A stretch of 64,000 nucleotides of DNA from SLRI01 sp964576715 (lineage in GTDB: Bacteria > Pseudomonadota > Alphaproteobacteria > Geminicoccales > Geminicoccaceae): contig CAZNWE010000009.1 in NCBI GenBank assembly GCA_964576715.1, positions 6,800 to 70,799 on the forward strand, written 5' to 3'. The position numbers and the translations under genes were made by a program. The notes under the pieces are model-generated. The model ran no database searches and was not told where the DNA came from. It saw only the letters and a list, made by a program, of their open reading frames with translations. Each line of letters opens with the position of its first letter. Positions within the stretch are counted from its first letter, which is position 1. Of the stretch, positions 16,773 through 26,593 are shown one piece after another.

Positions 16773-17546
16773 TCAGCGATGGGTGAAGTTGGCCGTCCGC
16801 TTCTCGCTGAAGGCGGCCATCCCCTCCTTGCGGTCGGCGGTGGCGAAGGTCGCGTAGAAAGTCCGCTTCTCGAAGCGGATGCCCTCGGCGAGCGAGGTCT
16901 CATAGGCGACGTCGACCGCCTCCTTGGCCATGGCGACGATCGGCTGCGATTTCTCGCCGATCGCCTCGGCGAGCTTTACCGCCTCCTCGAGCAGATCGCC
17001 GATCGGCACCACCCGGGCCACGAGATTGGCGCGCTCGGCCTCGGCGGCGTCCATGTTGCGGCCGGTGAGGATCATCTCCATCGCCTTCGACTTGCCGATC
17101 GCCCGGGTCAGGCGCTGCGTGCCGCCGGCCCCGGGGATGGTGCCGAGATTGATCTCCGGCTGGCCGAACTTGGCGTTGTCGGCGGCGAGGATGATGTCGC
17201 ACATCATCGCCAGCTCACAGCCGCCGCCGAGGGCGTAGCCGGCCACCGCCGCGATCACCGGCTTCTTGTGCCGGGCGATCGCGTGCCAGGGGCCGATGAA
17301 ATCGCTGGAATAGGCGGCGGCGAAATCCTTTTCGGCCATCTCCTTGATATCGGCACCCGCGGCAAAGGCGCGCTCGGAACCGGTCAGCACCACCGCCGCG
17401 ATCGTCGGATCGGCGTCGAACTGGGTCAGGGCCCGGCTGAGCTCGTCGATCAGCTGATTGTTCAAGGCGTTCAGCTGCTTGGGGCGGTTGAGGGTGACGA
17501 TGGCGACGGCGTCGCGCTTCTCGACGAGGATGGTCTCGAATGCCAT
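16773..17546 (-). CDS. Enoyl-CoA hydratase/isomerase
   Basis: 257 residues from ATG 17546. Crotonase-fold marks: the oxyanion-hole segments AFAAGADIKEM and GYALGGGCELAMMCD, and the catalytic glutamates in GGCEL and GQPEINLGTIPGAGGTQRL, both present. It hydrates trans-2-enoyl-CoA to 3-hydroxyacyl-CoA, most like the short-chain FadB1x/Ech group. It sits between mutM and rpsT in the same direction, as in many alphaproteobacteria. Exact chain-length preference is unknown. Confidence 0.94.
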   Translation of the reverse strand: MAFETILVEKRDAVAIVTLNRPKQLNALNNQLIDELSRALTQFDADPTIAAVVLTGSERAFAAGADIKEMAEKDFAAAYSSDFIGPWHAIARHKKPVIAAVAGYALGGGCELAMMCDIILAADNAKFGQPEINLGTIPGAGGTQRLTRAIGKSKAMEMILTGRNMDAAEAERANLVARVVPIGDLLEEAVKLAEAIGEKSQPIVAMAKEAVDVAYETSLAEGIRFEKRTFYATFATADRKEGMAAFSEKRTANFTHR

Positions 17547-17727
17547 GCCTTTTCTCCGTGGCCTGCAAGAGGGCGCCACCGAGCGCAGGCTGGCTTGTCC
17601 TGCGCCGGCTGGTGGTGGATTCCAGGGATCGGGTTTAACACCACCTGACCACATGCCGTCCAGGGCAAATCGGGCATTTTATTCGGCGTTGCAACATCAC
17701 GGGCCGCGCGCCGAGCCACGGTGCGGG

Positions 17728-18543
17728 TCAGCGCTGGCACCGACCGCAGTGAAAAGTGGCACGGCCGGCCTGCACGATCCGGCGGATCGCCGTGCCGCAG
17801 TGCAGGCAGGGCAGGCCGGCCCGATCGTAGACCCGAAACAGCCGCTGGAAGTTGCCGAGCTCGCCGTTCGACTGGACATAGTCGCGCAACGACGAGCCGC
17901 CGGCGTCGATCGCATCGCGCAGCACCTCGCGGATCGCCGCGGCGAGCCGGTCGGCCCGCGCCGGCCCGACGCCGGCCGCCAGCCGCCGCGGCGACAGCCC
18001 GGCGCGAAACAGGCTCTCGCTCGCATAGATGTTGCCGACGCCGACGACGTGCCGCTGGTCCATGATCGCGACCTTGAGCGCCACCTGCCGGCCGGCGAGG
18101 CGGGCCAGCAGTGCCGGGCCGTCGAAGCTGTTGGCCAGAGGCTCGAGGCCCAGATGCCGGAGCCACTTGTGCTCCGGCAGGGAAGCGGTCGGGCACAGAT
18201 CGAGCATGCCGAAGCGGCGCGGGTCGACGAAGCGGAGAACGGTACGGTCGTCGAAATGGAAGGTCAGGTGCTCGTGCGGCCCGGCGCGGTCGCCGTCGAA
18301 CAAGAGCCGCCCCGACATCCCGAGATGCAGGAGCAGCGTCGTGTGGTCGTCGAGCATCAGCTCGATGAACTTGGCCCGTCGGGCAAAGCCGATCAGCCGC
18401 CGGCCGACCAGCCGCCCCGGCAGGTCTTGCGGCAAGGTGAAGCGGAGATCGGCGCGGCGCTGCTCGACCGCGGTGAACTGCCTATGTTGGAGACGGCAGG
18501 CGAGCGCGCGCATCGTCGTCTCGACCTCAGGCAGCTCGGGCAC
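17728..18543 (-). CDS. mutM: Formamidopyrimidine-DNA glycosylase
   Basis: 271 residues. The mature N-terminal proline and catalytic glutamate are in MPELPEVET; the conserved lysine is in RRAKFIELML; the DNA-binding HhH-like segment reads MDQRHVVGVGNIYASE; and a C-terminal zinc finger has two CxxC pairs (CLHC and CGRC). It removes 8-oxoguanine and formamidopyrimidines and nicks the strand. It is divergent from ubiE, a neighbourhood conserved in alphaproteobacteria. Confidence 0.97.
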   Translation of the reverse strand: MPELPEVETTMRALACRLQHRQFTAVEQRRADLRFTLPQDLPGRLVGRRLIGFARRAKFIELMLDDHTTLLLHLGMSGRLLFDGDRAGPHEHLTFHFDDRTVLRFVDPRRFGMLDLCPTASLPEHKWLRHLGLEPLANSFDGPALLARLAGRQVALKVAIMDQRHVVGVGNIYASESLFRAGLSPRRLAAGVGPARADRLAAAIREVLRDAIDAGGSSLRDYVQSNGELGNFQRLFRVYDRAGLPCLHCGTAIRRIVQAGRATFHCGRCQR

Positions 18544-18672
18544 GGATCGCGGTTCCTGTGCTGGTTCGACGGCAGGGTTTCATGGCGCCGGTTGCCGTCG
18601 CCCGACCGCTTCCATAGAACAGCCATAGCCGCCGGACCAGCGGCGCCTCGCTGCCAGAGATGGACGTGATCG

Positions 18673-19455
18673 ATGGACAACAAGCCGGCCGACGACGCCC
18701 TCGCGGCAGCCGCCCGCCTCGCCGAAAGCTTCGGCTTCGAGCGGGTCGACCCCACCGGCAAGGCGGCGCGGGTCAAGGCCGTTTTCGATTCGGTCGCCAG
18801 CCGCTACGACCTGATGAACGATCTGATGAGCCTCGGCGTCCACCGGCTGTGGAAGAACGCCCTGGTCGATTGGCTCTGCCCGCGACCCGGCATCCGGCTG
18901 CTCGACCTCGCGGCGGGCACCGGCGACATCGCCGAGCGCGTGCTCGACCGCGTCGACGGCCAGGGCCGGGTGGTGGTGAGCGACATCAACCCGCGGATGC
19001 TCGACCAGGGGCGCGACCGTGCACTCGACCAGGGCTGGTTCGACCAACTCGGCTTCGTCGCTGCCGATGCCATGGCGCTGCCGTTTCAAGATCGCAGCTT
19101 CGATGCGGTGACCATCGCCTTCGGCATCCGCAACGTCACCCATATCGACCGCGCCCTGGCCGAGGCCTATCGCGTGCTGGTGCCGGGCGGCCGCTTCCTC
19201 TGCCTCGAATTCTCCAAGGTCGTGCTGCCGCTGTTCGACCGCCTCTACGACGGCTATTCGTTCACCGTGCTGCCCAATCTCGGCCGCCTCGTCGCCGGCG
19301 ACGCCGCCAGCTACCGCTATCTCGCCGAGAGCATTCGTCGCTTTCCCGACCAGGCCGCCTTCGCGGCACTGATTGCCGGGGCCGGCTTCGAGCAGGTGCG
19401 CTACCGCAACCTCTCCGCCGGAGTAGCCGCCGTCCATTCAGGCTGGCGACTTTAG
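18673..19455 (+). CDS. ubiE: Ubiquinone/menaquinone methyltransferase UbiE
   Basis: 260 residues. SAM-binding motif I is LLDLAAGTGDIAERV; the UbiE-specific VFDSVASRYDLMNDLMSLG and AFGIRNVTHIDRALAEAYRVL follow, then LCLEFSKV and NLGRLVAGDAASYRYLAESI. It methylates the C-2 position of the benzoquinol intermediate. It is first in a run with ubiB, whose ATG lies 11 bases after this stop. Confidence 0.97.
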   Translation: MDNKPADDALAAAARLAESFGFERVDPTGKAARVKAVFDSVASRYDLMNDLMSLGVHRLWKNALVDWLCPRPGIRLLDLAAGTGDIAERVLDRVDGQGRVVVSDINPRMLDQGRDRALDQGWFDQLGFVAADAMALPFQDRSFDAVTIAFGIRNVTHIDRALAEAYRVLVPGGRFLCLEFSKVVLPLFDRLYDGYSFTVLPNLGRLVAGDAASYRYLAESIRRFPDQAAFAALIAGAGFEQVRYRNLSAGVAAVHSGWRL

Positions 19456-19466
19456 CAGACGGCTCC

Positions 19467-20969
19467 ATGCTGCTGTCGGTCAAGAACTCCTGGCGGGTGA
19501 TCCGCATCGGGCGCACGCTCGCCCGCTACAACGCGCTCTTCCCGTTCGAGCTGTTGCCGCAGGCGCGCCCGTTCCTCAGGCTGGCGCGCCCCTTCGTCAA
19601 CCGCAAGGCCAAGGGCCGGCCGGGCCAGCGGCTGGCCGCGGCGCTCGAGGAGATGGGGCCCACCTTCATCAAGTTCGGCCAGAGCCTGGCCACCCGTACC
19701 GACCTCTTGGGCGAGGCGATCGCCGCCGACCTCGCGACCCTGCAGGATCGCCTGCCGTCCTTCCCGATCGAGCAGGCCAGGGCAATCCTCGAGCAAGACC
19801 TCGAACAGCCGCTCGCCGCGCTGTTCGAGGTGTTCGCCGAACAGCCGGTGGCCGCCGCCTCGATCGCCCAGGTCCATTTCGCCACCACCAGCGAAGGCCG
19901 CGAGGTCGCGGTCAAGGTGCTCCGCCCCGGCATCGAGCGGGCGATCGAGGAGGACCTGAATTTCTTCACCTGGCTCGCCGGCCTCGTCGAGCGCACCCAG
20001 CCGCAGCTCGCCCACTACCGGCCGGCCGAGGCCGTCGCGATCTTCGCCACCGGCACCAGGCGCGAGCTCGATCTGCGGCTCGAGGCGGCGGCGGCGATGG
20101 AGCTCGCCGAGAACAGCCGCGACTACGAAGGTTTTCGAGTGCCCGAGGTCGATTGGCAGCGCACCGGCCGGCGGGTGCTCACCATCGAGCGGGTCATCGG
20201 TCAGCATGTCAGCGGCCGGGCCCGGCTGATCGCCGCCGGCCACGATCCCGACCGGATCATGGAGAACGCGTCCAAGGCCTTCTTCAGCCAAGTGTTCCGG
20301 GACGGCTTCTTCCACGGCGACATGCATCCCGGCAACTTCATGATCGATGCCGAGGGCACCATCGTCGCCCTCGATTTCGGGATCATGGGCCGGGTCGATA
20401 TCGCCGACCGCCGCCACATGGCCGAGATCCTCGTGGGCTTTCTCGAGCGTGACTACGTCGGCGTCGCCGAGGTTTTCTTCAAGGCGGGCTTCCTGCCGCC
20501 GGAGGCCGACAAGATGGCGTTCGTCCAGGCGGTCCGCTCGATCGGCGAGCCGATCCTCGGGCTGCCGCTCGAGGACATCTCGTTCGGCCGTCTCGTCGGC
20601 CAGTTGCTCGCCGTCGCCGACGACTTCGAGATGCGTACCCAGCCGCAACTCCTGTTGCTGCAGAAGACCATGGTGGTGGCCGAGGGCGTCGGCCGGCTGC
20701 TCAATCCCAAGGTCAACATGTGGCAACTGGCGCAGCCGATGGTCGAGGAATGGATCATCGCCAATCTCGGTCCCCGCGCCCGGCTCGAGCGGGCCGTGGC
20801 CGACGGCATGGACACCGCGGCCCGCCTGCCCGCCCTGATCCGCCGGCTCGAGGACGCGCTCGAGCGCGACGGCGAGCGGGGGCGGCAGCACCAGCCGACC
20901 GCGGGCTGGCCCGGCGGCTGGCTCTGGCCGCTGCTGCTCGGCCTCGCCCTCGGCCTTGCCGTTCGCTGA
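19467..20969 (+). CDS. ubiB: Ubiquinone biosynthesis kinase-like protein UbiB
   Basis: 500 residues from ATG 19467. UbiB/ADCK atypical-kinase features: the KxGQ motif in GPTFIKFGQSLATR, the AVKVLRPG lysine, the catalytic-loop HGDMHPGNFMID and the ALDFGIMG metal-binding motif. A C-terminal membrane helix (WLWPLLLGLALGLAV) anchors it at the inner membrane. It supports quinone biosynthesis, probably by an ATPase activity. Follows ubiE closely and precedes coaBC. Confidence 0.97.
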   Translation: MLLSVKNSWRVIRIGRTLARYNALFPFELLPQARPFLRLARPFVNRKAKGRPGQRLAAALEEMGPTFIKFGQSLATRTDLLGEAIAADLATLQDRLPSFPIEQARAILEQDLEQPLAALFEVFAEQPVAAASIAQVHFATTSEGREVAVKVLRPGIERAIEEDLNFFTWLAGLVERTQPQLAHYRPAEAVAIFATGTRRELDLRLEAAAAMELAENSRDYEGFRVPEVDWQRTGRRVLTIERVIGQHVSGRARLIAAGHDPDRIMENASKAFFSQVFRDGFFHGDMHPGNFMIDAEGTIVALDFGIMGRVDIADRRHMAEILVGFLERDYVGVAEVFFKAGFLPPEADKMAFVQAVRSIGEPILGLPLEDISFGRLVGQLLAVADDFEMRTQPQLLLLQKTMVVAEGVGRLLNPKVNMWQLAQPMVEEWIIANLGPRARLERAVADGMDTAARLPALIRRLEDALERDGERGRQHQPTAGWPGGWLWPLLLGLALGLAVR

Positions 20970-21030
20970 GGGAACGCCATCTTGCAGCTGTGATTACCCG
21001 GTTTTTCCTTCGGTCGAAGAGGCAACGCGC

Positions 21031-22236
21031 GTGCGCCGGATATTGTTGATCATCGGCGGCGGCATCGCCGCCTACAAGGTGCTCGAGCTGATCCGCCGCG
21101 GGCGCGAGCGGGGCCTCGCCTTCCGCGCCATCCTGACCCATGGCGGGGCCCAGTTCGTCACCCCGCTCGCCGTCGCCAGCCTCGCCGAGGAGAAGGTCTA
21201 CACCGACCTTTTCTCGCTGACCGACGAGGCCGAGATGGGCCATATCCGGCTCTCCCGCGAGGCCGACCTCGTGGTCGTCGCCCCGGCCACCGCCGACCTC
21301 TTGGCCAAGATGGCGAACGGCCACGCCGACGACCTCGCCTCGACGGCCCTGCTCGCCACCGACAAGCCGGTGCTGGTCGCCCCGGCCATGAACCCGATGA
21401 TGTGGGCGCACCCGGCGACCCGGCGCAACGTTCGGACCCTCACCGCCGACGGCATCCGCTGCGTCGGGCCCGGCTCGGGCGACATGGCCTGCGGCGAAAC
21501 CGGTGCCGGGCGGATGGCCGAGCCCGGCGAGATCCTGGCGGCCATTCTCACCATTTTGGGCACCGACGACGGCCGGCCCCAGCGCCTCGCCGGCCAGCGC
21601 GCCATCGTCACCAGCGGGCCGACCCACGAGGCGATCGACCCGGTCCGGTATATCGCCAACCGTTCCTCCGGCCGCCAGGGCCACGCCATCGCCGCCGCCC
21701 TCGCCGCCCAAGGGGCCGAGGTGACCCTGGTCACCGGCCCGGTCACCATCCCCGACCCGCCCGGGGTCACCGTTCGCCGGGTCGAAAGTGCGCGCGACAT
21801 GCTGGCCGAGGTCGAGGCCGACCTGCCGGTCGATATCGCGGTCTGCGCCGCCGCCGTGGCCGACTGGCGGCCGGCGGCCGCCGCCGCTGCCAAGCTCAAG
21901 AAGGACCAGGGCGGCCCCGAAGCTCTCGAGCTCACCCTCAACCCCGACATCCTGCAGACCCTGGCACGCCACGCCACGCTGCGCCCCCGCCTGGTCATCG
22001 GCTTTGCCGCCGAGACCGACGACCTGCTCGACAATGCCCGGGCCAAGCTCGTGCGCAAGGGCTGCGACTGGCTCCTCGCCAACGATGTCGGGGCGGCGAG
22101 TGGTGTCTTCGGCGGCACGCGCAACACGGTCCATCTGGTCCGCGGCGATGCCCCGCCCGAAGCCTGGCCGGAGATGAGCAAGGAGGCGGTCGCGGCACGG
22201 CTCGCCTCACGCATCGCCGCGGCCATCGGCCGATGA
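21031..22236 (+). CDS. coaBC: Bifunctional PPC decarboxylase / phosphopantothenate-cysteine ligase
   Basis: 401 residues from GTG 21031, selected because homologues begin right at the RRILLIIGGGIAAYK flavin-binding strand. The N-terminal CoaC half has APAMNPMMW and the CGETGAGRM active-site segment; the C-terminal CoaB half has TSGPTHEAIDPVRYIANRSS, CAAAVADWRP and NPDIL. Together they convert 4'-phosphopantothenate to 4'-phosphopantetheine for CoA synthesis. The stop overlaps the dut start (ATGA). Confidence 0.97.
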   Translation: MRRILLIIGGGIAAYKVLELIRRGRERGLAFRAILTHGGAQFVTPLAVASLAEEKVYTDLFSLTDEAEMGHIRLSREADLVVVAPATADLLAKMANGHADDLASTALLATDKPVLVAPAMNPMMWAHPATRRNVRTLTADGIRCVGPGSGDMACGETGAGRMAEPGEILAAILTILGTDDGRPQRLAGQRAIVTSGPTHEAIDPVRYIANRSSGRQGHAIAAALAAQGAEVTLVTGPVTIPDPPGVTVRRVESARDMLAEVEADLPVDIAVCAAAVADWRPAAAAAAKLKKDQGGPEALELTLNPDILQTLARHATLRPRLVIGFAAETDDLLDNARAKLVRKGCDWLLANDVGAASGVFGGTRNTVHLVRGDAPPEAWPEMSKEAVAARLASRIAAAIGR

Positions 22237-22745
22237 GCGAAGCGGTCGCGGTCGCCATCGAGCAACTGCCGCATGGCCGCGGTCTGCCGCTGCCCGGCTA
22301 CGCCACCGCGCTCGCCGCCGGTGCCGACCTGCATGCCGCCGTTCCCGCGGCTCTGCCGATCCTGCTCGCCCCCGGTGCCCGGGCACTCGTGCCGACCGGC
22401 ATCCGCATCGCCCTGCCGGCGGGCTGCGAGGCGCAGATCCGGCCGCGCTCCGGCCTCGCCCTGCGTCACGGGGTGACGGTGCTCAACGCGCCCGGGACCA
22501 TCGATGCCGATTATCGGGGCGAGGTGGGTGTTGTCTTGCTCAATACCGGCGCTAGCCTCTTTACGGTGGAGCGCGGGACGCGCATCGCCCAGCTCGTCCT
22601 GGCCCCCGTCCTGCGGCTCGACTGGCGACCCGGTGTGGTCGCGGTGACCGGGCAAGGACGCGCGGCCGGCGGGTTCGGCTCGACCGGGGCAGGCCTCGAC
22701 GCGCGGCACGACGAAGGCGCTGATGCTGACAGCGGAGCGGAGTAG
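22233..22745 (+). CDS. dut: dUTP diphosphatase
   Basis: 170 residues, starting at the ATGA overlap with coaBC. All five trimeric dUTPase motifs are readable: AGADLHAA, IRPRSGLALRHG, GTIDADYRGEVGV, RGTRIAQLVLAP and the C-terminal GGFGSTG arm. It hydrolyses dUTP to dUMP and PPi, limiting uracil in DNA. The tail after GFGSTG is longer than usual, adding about 16 residues. Confidence 0.97.
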   Translation: MSEAVAVAIEQLPHGRGLPLPGYATALAAGADLHAAVPAALPILLAPGARALVPTGIRIALPAGCEAQIRPRSGLALRHGVTVLNAPGTIDADYRGEVGVVLLNTGASLFTVERGTRIAQLVLAPVLRLDWRPGVVAVTGQGRAAGGFGSTGAGLDARHDEGADADSGAE

Positions 22746-22754
22746 CCAGGAGCG

Positions 22755-23201
22755 ATGATCAAGCCGTCGAAGAAGGTCGCGTTGGCGGTCGAGGCCGTGG
22801 TCGACATCGCCTATCACGGCACCGCCGAGCCCGTGCAGAGCCAGGATATCGGTCGCCGGCTCAACCTGCCCCGCCGCTACCTCGAACAGGTCATGCAGCA
22901 GCTGGTCAAGGCCGGTATTCTCAAGGGCGTGCGCGGCCCGCGGGGGGGCTACCGGCTGGCCCGCGAGCGGCGCCGCATCTCGGTCGCCGACGTCGTCGCG
23001 GTGGTCGATGCCAATGATGCCGAGCCTGCCAACGAGCGCGCCAGCGATCTCGGCGAGCGGGTGATGGCGCCGTTCTGGGCCGAGCACGAGCGGGCCGCAC
23101 TCGCCAGGCTCGATGCCGTGACCATCGAGGATCTCTGCCAGGCGGCCGAGAAGACCGCGATCCGCCGCGAGGTGCGCGACGGGATCGACTTCGCCATCTG
23201 A
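22755..23201 (+). CDS. Rrf2 family transcriptional regulator
   Basis: 148 residues, nine bases after dut. The winged-helix N-terminus carries SQDIGRRLNLPRRYLEQVMQ and GVRGPRGGYRLARERRRISVADV, standard Rrf2/IscR signatures. It lacks the three-cysteine [2Fe-2S] cluster of IscR; one cysteine (EDLCQAA) remains. It therefore probably senses something other than an Fe-S cluster. Target unknown; no iron-sulfur genes adjacent. Confidence 0.92.
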   Translation: MIKPSKKVALAVEAVVDIAYHGTAEPVQSQDIGRRLNLPRRYLEQVMQQLVKAGILKGVRGPRGGYRLARERRRISVADVVAVVDANDAEPANERASDLGERVMAPFWAEHERAALARLDAVTIEDLCQAAEKTAIRREVRDGIDFAI

Positions 23202-23337
23202 GCCCGGTTGCCGATGGTCTCGACTGGCGACCAATGGCGTGCGTGAATCGTCGGTGTGCTGGTGGTGCGAGGCGGCGTTTTGGCATATCTAGAGAGCCGT
23301 TGCCGCTCCCGCCCAGCCCGCCGGACCAGCCGCATTC

Positions 23338-24279
23338 ATGAGCACGCTCGCCATCGTTGCCGTCGAGCCCGGCCGGGTCGCCCGCGGCATTGCTCTGGCC
23401 CTGCTGGCCTATGCCGCCTTCGCCACCGCCGATGCCTTCTTGAAGCACAGCTCCGGCGGTTTCTCGGTCTTCCAGATTGCCTTTGTCATGGCCGGCTTCG
23501 CGCTGCTGCCGCTGCTGGCCACCACGATCGGCCGCGGTGGCGTCAGGAGCATCGTGCCACGCGACCTGAAGCTCGTGACGCTGCGCGGCATCCTCACCGC
23601 CGCCTGCGGCATGCTCGCCTGGAACGCCTTCGCCAGGCTGCCGATGGCCGAGGTCTACGCGCTGTTGTTCGCGGCACCCATGCTGGTCACCGCGTTCTCC
23701 GCCCTCTTCCTCGGCGAAGCTGTCGGCTGGCGGCGCTGGTCGGCTACCGTCATCGGCTTCATCGGTGTCGTCGTCATGATCGACCCCCGGTTTGCCGGCT
23801 TCGGCCTCGGCCACCTGATGGCCGGCCTCGCCGCCATGGCCGGTGCCCTGAGCTTCGTCATCTTGAAGAAGATCGGCGCCACCGAAAAGAGTGCCGCCGT
23901 GCTGTTTGCCGTCATCTTCTGGATCATGGTCGTCTGCCTGCCGCCGGCGGCGGCGAACTGGGTTTGGCCAAGCCTCGCCGAGCTCGGCATCATGGGCGTT
24001 GCCGGGCTGCTGTTCGGCGTCGGTCAGGCTGGACTGGTTTTCGCCACGCGCGACGCACCGGCGGTCGTCGTCGCCCCGTTCCAGTACAGCCAGATGATCT
24101 GGGCCGTCCTCTTCGGCATCCTCGTCTTCGGCGACCTGCCGACGGCCAACCTCTTCATCGGCCTGGCCATCGTCGTTGCGGCTGGCCTCTTCATCGTCTA
24201 CCGCGAGACGGTGCGGGCGAGGCCGGTCACCGTTGGCGGCGGCCGCGGCGAGGTGCCAGCCCGGATCGCCCGGCTCTAG
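23338..24279 (+). CDS. DMT family (EamA) transporter
   Basis: 313 residues with ten predicted helices in two EamA repeats. Typical stretches are RGILTAACGMLAWNAFARLPM in the first half and GVGQAGLVFATRDAPAVVVAP with FQYSQMIWAVLFGILVFGD in the second. Family members export amino acids or other metabolites across the inner membrane. Its stop is 11 bases before the hydrolase ATG, suggesting co-transcription. Substrate unknown. Confidence 0.9.
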   Translation: MSTLAIVAVEPGRVARGIALALLAYAAFATADAFLKHSSGGFSVFQIAFVMAGFALLPLLATTIGRGGVRSIVPRDLKLVTLRGILTAACGMLAWNAFARLPMAEVYALLFAAPMLVTAFSALFLGEAVGWRRWSATVIGFIGVVVMIDPRFAGFGLGHLMAGLAAMAGALSFVILKKIGATEKSAAVLFAVIFWIMVVCLPPAAANWVWPSLAELGIMGVAGLLFGVGQAGLVFATRDAPAVVVAPFQYSQMIWAVLFGILVFGDLPTANLFIGLAIVVAAGLFIVYRETVRARPVTVGGGRGEVPARIARL

Positions 24280-24290
24280 GAGTGATCGCG

Positions 24291-25139
24291 ATGCGCGAGG
24301 CGAGCTGCACGATCGCCGATCCCCAGGGGCCGCTGAAGCTCGGCTATGTCGAGTGGGGTGATCCAGACGCCGAACGGACCGTGCTCTGCATCCACGGCCT
24401 GACCCGCAACGCCCGCGACTTCGACTACCTGGCGGCCGAGCTTGCCCGGCATACCCGGGTCGTCGCGGTCGATGTCGCGGGTCGCGGCCGGAGCGACTGG
24501 CTGGCCGATCCGACTCGCTACGCCGCACCGACCTATGTCGGGCACATCGCGGCCTTGCTGCAGGCGCTCGGCCTCGACCGGGTCGATCTCGTCGGCACCT
24601 CGATGGGCGGCATCATCGGCATGGCGATCGCCGCCCAGGGCGACAAGTCGTCGCCGATCCGCCGTCTGGTGTTGAACGATATCGGCGGCCTCGTGCCGAA
24701 AGCGGCGCTCGCCCCGATCGCCACCTATCTCGGGGCACCGCCGCAGGTCTTTGCCGATCTCGAAGCGGTCGAGCGCCACCTCCGCTTCATCCACGCCAGC
24801 TTCGGCCCGCTGACCAACGCGCAGTGGGCGCATCTCGCCCGGCACAGCAGCCGACCGGTCGCCGGCGGCTATGTCATGCACTACGACCCGGCGATCGCGA
24901 AGCCTTTCCTCGGCGTCGCCGGCGAGGACATCGTGCTCTGGCCGCTCTTCGATGCCATCAGCTGCCCGACCCTGGTGTTGCGCGGCGGCGAGAGCGTCCT
25001 TTTGCCCTATGCGGTCGCCGAGGAGATGACCCGCCGCGGCCCGAAGGCCGAGCTCGCCACCTTCCCGGGCATCGGCCACGCTCCGGCGCTGATGTCCAGG
25101 GACCAGATTTTCGTCGTCGAGCGCTTCTTGAACGCCTGA
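24291..25139 (+). CDS. Alpha/beta hydrolase
   Basis: 282 residues from ATG 24291, with AGGAG eight bases upstream. Alpha/beta-hydrolase features: oxyanion HG (CIHGLTRNARDFDYLA), nucleophile elbow GTSMGGIIG, acid-strand region near LVLRGGES, and catalytic histidine in FPGIGHAPAL. Fits the broad MhpC-like group of esterases and C-C hydrolases. Immediately downstream of a DMT transporter. Substrate unknown. Confidence 0.9.
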   Translation: MREASCTIADPQGPLKLGYVEWGDPDAERTVLCIHGLTRNARDFDYLAAELARHTRVVAVDVAGRGRSDWLADPTRYAAPTYVGHIAALLQALGLDRVDLVGTSMGGIIGMAIAAQGDKSSPIRRLVLNDIGGLVPKAALAPIATYLGAPPQVFADLEAVERHLRFIHASFGPLTNAQWAHLARHSSRPVAGGYVMHYDPAIAKPFLGVAGEDIVLWPLFDAISCPTLVLRGGESVLLPYAVAEEMTRRGPKAELATFPGIGHAPALMSRDQIFVVERFLNA

Positions 25140-25276
25140 TCCGTCGCGCCCGGCCGTTGCAGCGCCGAGCGGCCCCGGTACTGCTGTCGCCCGATCAAGT
25201 CGCTGGCGTTTCGCCGTCCGTCGACTACGGATAGCGCGCGTGACGCGTGGTCTCGAGAGCAGAAGGTGTTCGTCAA

Positions 25277-26569
25277 GTGTTCAAGTCGTTCTTCCCGAAC
25301 CCGCAGCCTTTCTTCATCTCCGTCATCGTCTGGTCGGCATTCGCGACGGCTGTCTGGTATGCCGGCGGCAATCGCTGGGGGACGCTGTTCGGGCTCGGCA
25401 TTTCGCCCGCCGATGCCGCTCCGGTGATCGGCCTCGGCTATTTCGTCACGCCCGAGTTCTTGTGGTTCTACGTTTATTACGGTGTCGCCGTGGCCCTGTT
25501 CGCCGGCTTCTGGTACCGCTTCGCTACCCACCCCTGGCAACTCTGGTCGGTCTGGGGCTCGGCACTGATCCTCTTCGTCACCTATTTCGGTGTGCAGATC
25601 TCGGTCGCCATCAACAACTGGCGCCGGCCGTTCTTCGACGGCGTCCAGGAAGCACTGGGCGCCGATTCGACCATCACCCAGGCCGACCTCTTCGGCCTCT
25701 TGCTGATCTTCGCGCAGATCGCCTTCATCGCCATCTTCATCTTCGTGCTCACCCGCTTCTTCGTCAGCCACTGGATCTTCCGCTGGCGGACCGCGATGAA
25801 CGACTATTACATGGCGCGCTGGAAGCGCTTGCGACACATCGAGGGCGCCTCCCAGCGGGTGCAGGAGGACACGATGCGCTTTGCCGGGGTCATGGAGGGG
25901 CTCGGCGTCTCGGCGATCGATGCGGTGATGACCCTGATCGCCTTCCTGCCCGTCCTCTGGGCGCTCTCCGAGTTCGTCACCGAGCTACCCCTGGTCGGCG
26001 AGATCCCGGCCCCGCTGTTCGTCGCGGCCCTGGTCTGGTCGATCTTCGGCACCGGGCTCCTGGCCATGGTCGGCATCAAGCTGCCGGGGCTCGAGTTCCG
26101 CAACCAGCGCGTCGAGGCCGCCTACCGCAAGGAGCTCGTCTACGGCGAGGACCGCGCCGAACGCGCCCAGCCGCTGACCGTGCGCGAGCTGTTCGGCCAC
26201 GTCCGGCAGAACTACTTTCGCCTCTACTTCCACTACATGTATTTCAACGTGTTCCGGGCGATGTACCTGCAGGCCGACAATATTTTCGTCTATATCCTCC
26301 TGATCCCGACCATCGTCGCCGGCGCCGCCATCGGTTTCACCTTCGGCGTGCTGCAGCAGATCCTCACCGCCTTCAGCCAAGTCTCCAACTCGTTCCAGTA
26401 CCTTGTCAACTCCTGGACGACGATCGTCGAGCTGTTGTCGATCTACAAGCGCCTCAAGGCGTTCGAGGCCGCGATCGAGGACCGCGAGCTGCCCGACATC
26501 GACAAGGAATGGCTCGATCTGCACGGCGGCACCGAGCCACGGGTCGAGACGATCGGCCCGGGTTTGTAG
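25277..26569 (+). CDS. sbmA: SbmA/BacA-family peptide transporter
   Basis: 430 residues from GTG 25277, chosen because E. coli SbmA starts at the same MFKSFFP. The second half is strikingly close to SbmA: WRTAMNDYYMARWKRLRHIE, QRVQEDTMRFA, GIKLPGLEFRNQRVEAAYRK and RLYFHYMYFNVFRAMYLQ. It is a homodimeric proton-driven importer for proline-rich peptides, microcins and bleomycin-like compounds; BacA-type relatives matter in chronic host association. It is monocistronic here. Confidence 0.95.
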   Translation: MFKSFFPNPQPFFISVIVWSAFATAVWYAGGNRWGTLFGLGISPADAAPVIGLGYFVTPEFLWFYVYYGVAVALFAGFWYRFATHPWQLWSVWGSALILFVTYFGVQISVAINNWRRPFFDGVQEALGADSTITQADLFGLLLIFAQIAFIAIFIFVLTRFFVSHWIFRWRTAMNDYYMARWKRLRHIEGASQRVQEDTMRFAGVMEGLGVSAIDAVMTLIAFLPVLWALSEFVTELPLVGEIPAPLFVAALVWSIFGTGLLAMVGIKLPGLEFRNQRVEAAYRKELVYGEDRAERAQPLTVRELFGHVRQNYFRLYFHYMYFNVFRAMYLQADNIFVYILLIPTIVAGAAIGFTFGVLQQILTAFSQVSNSFQYLVNSWTTIVELLSIYKRLKAFEAAIEDRELPDIDKEWLDLHGGTEPRVETIGPGL

Positions 26570-26593
26570 GACCGGATCGGCGAAGTGGTCGCC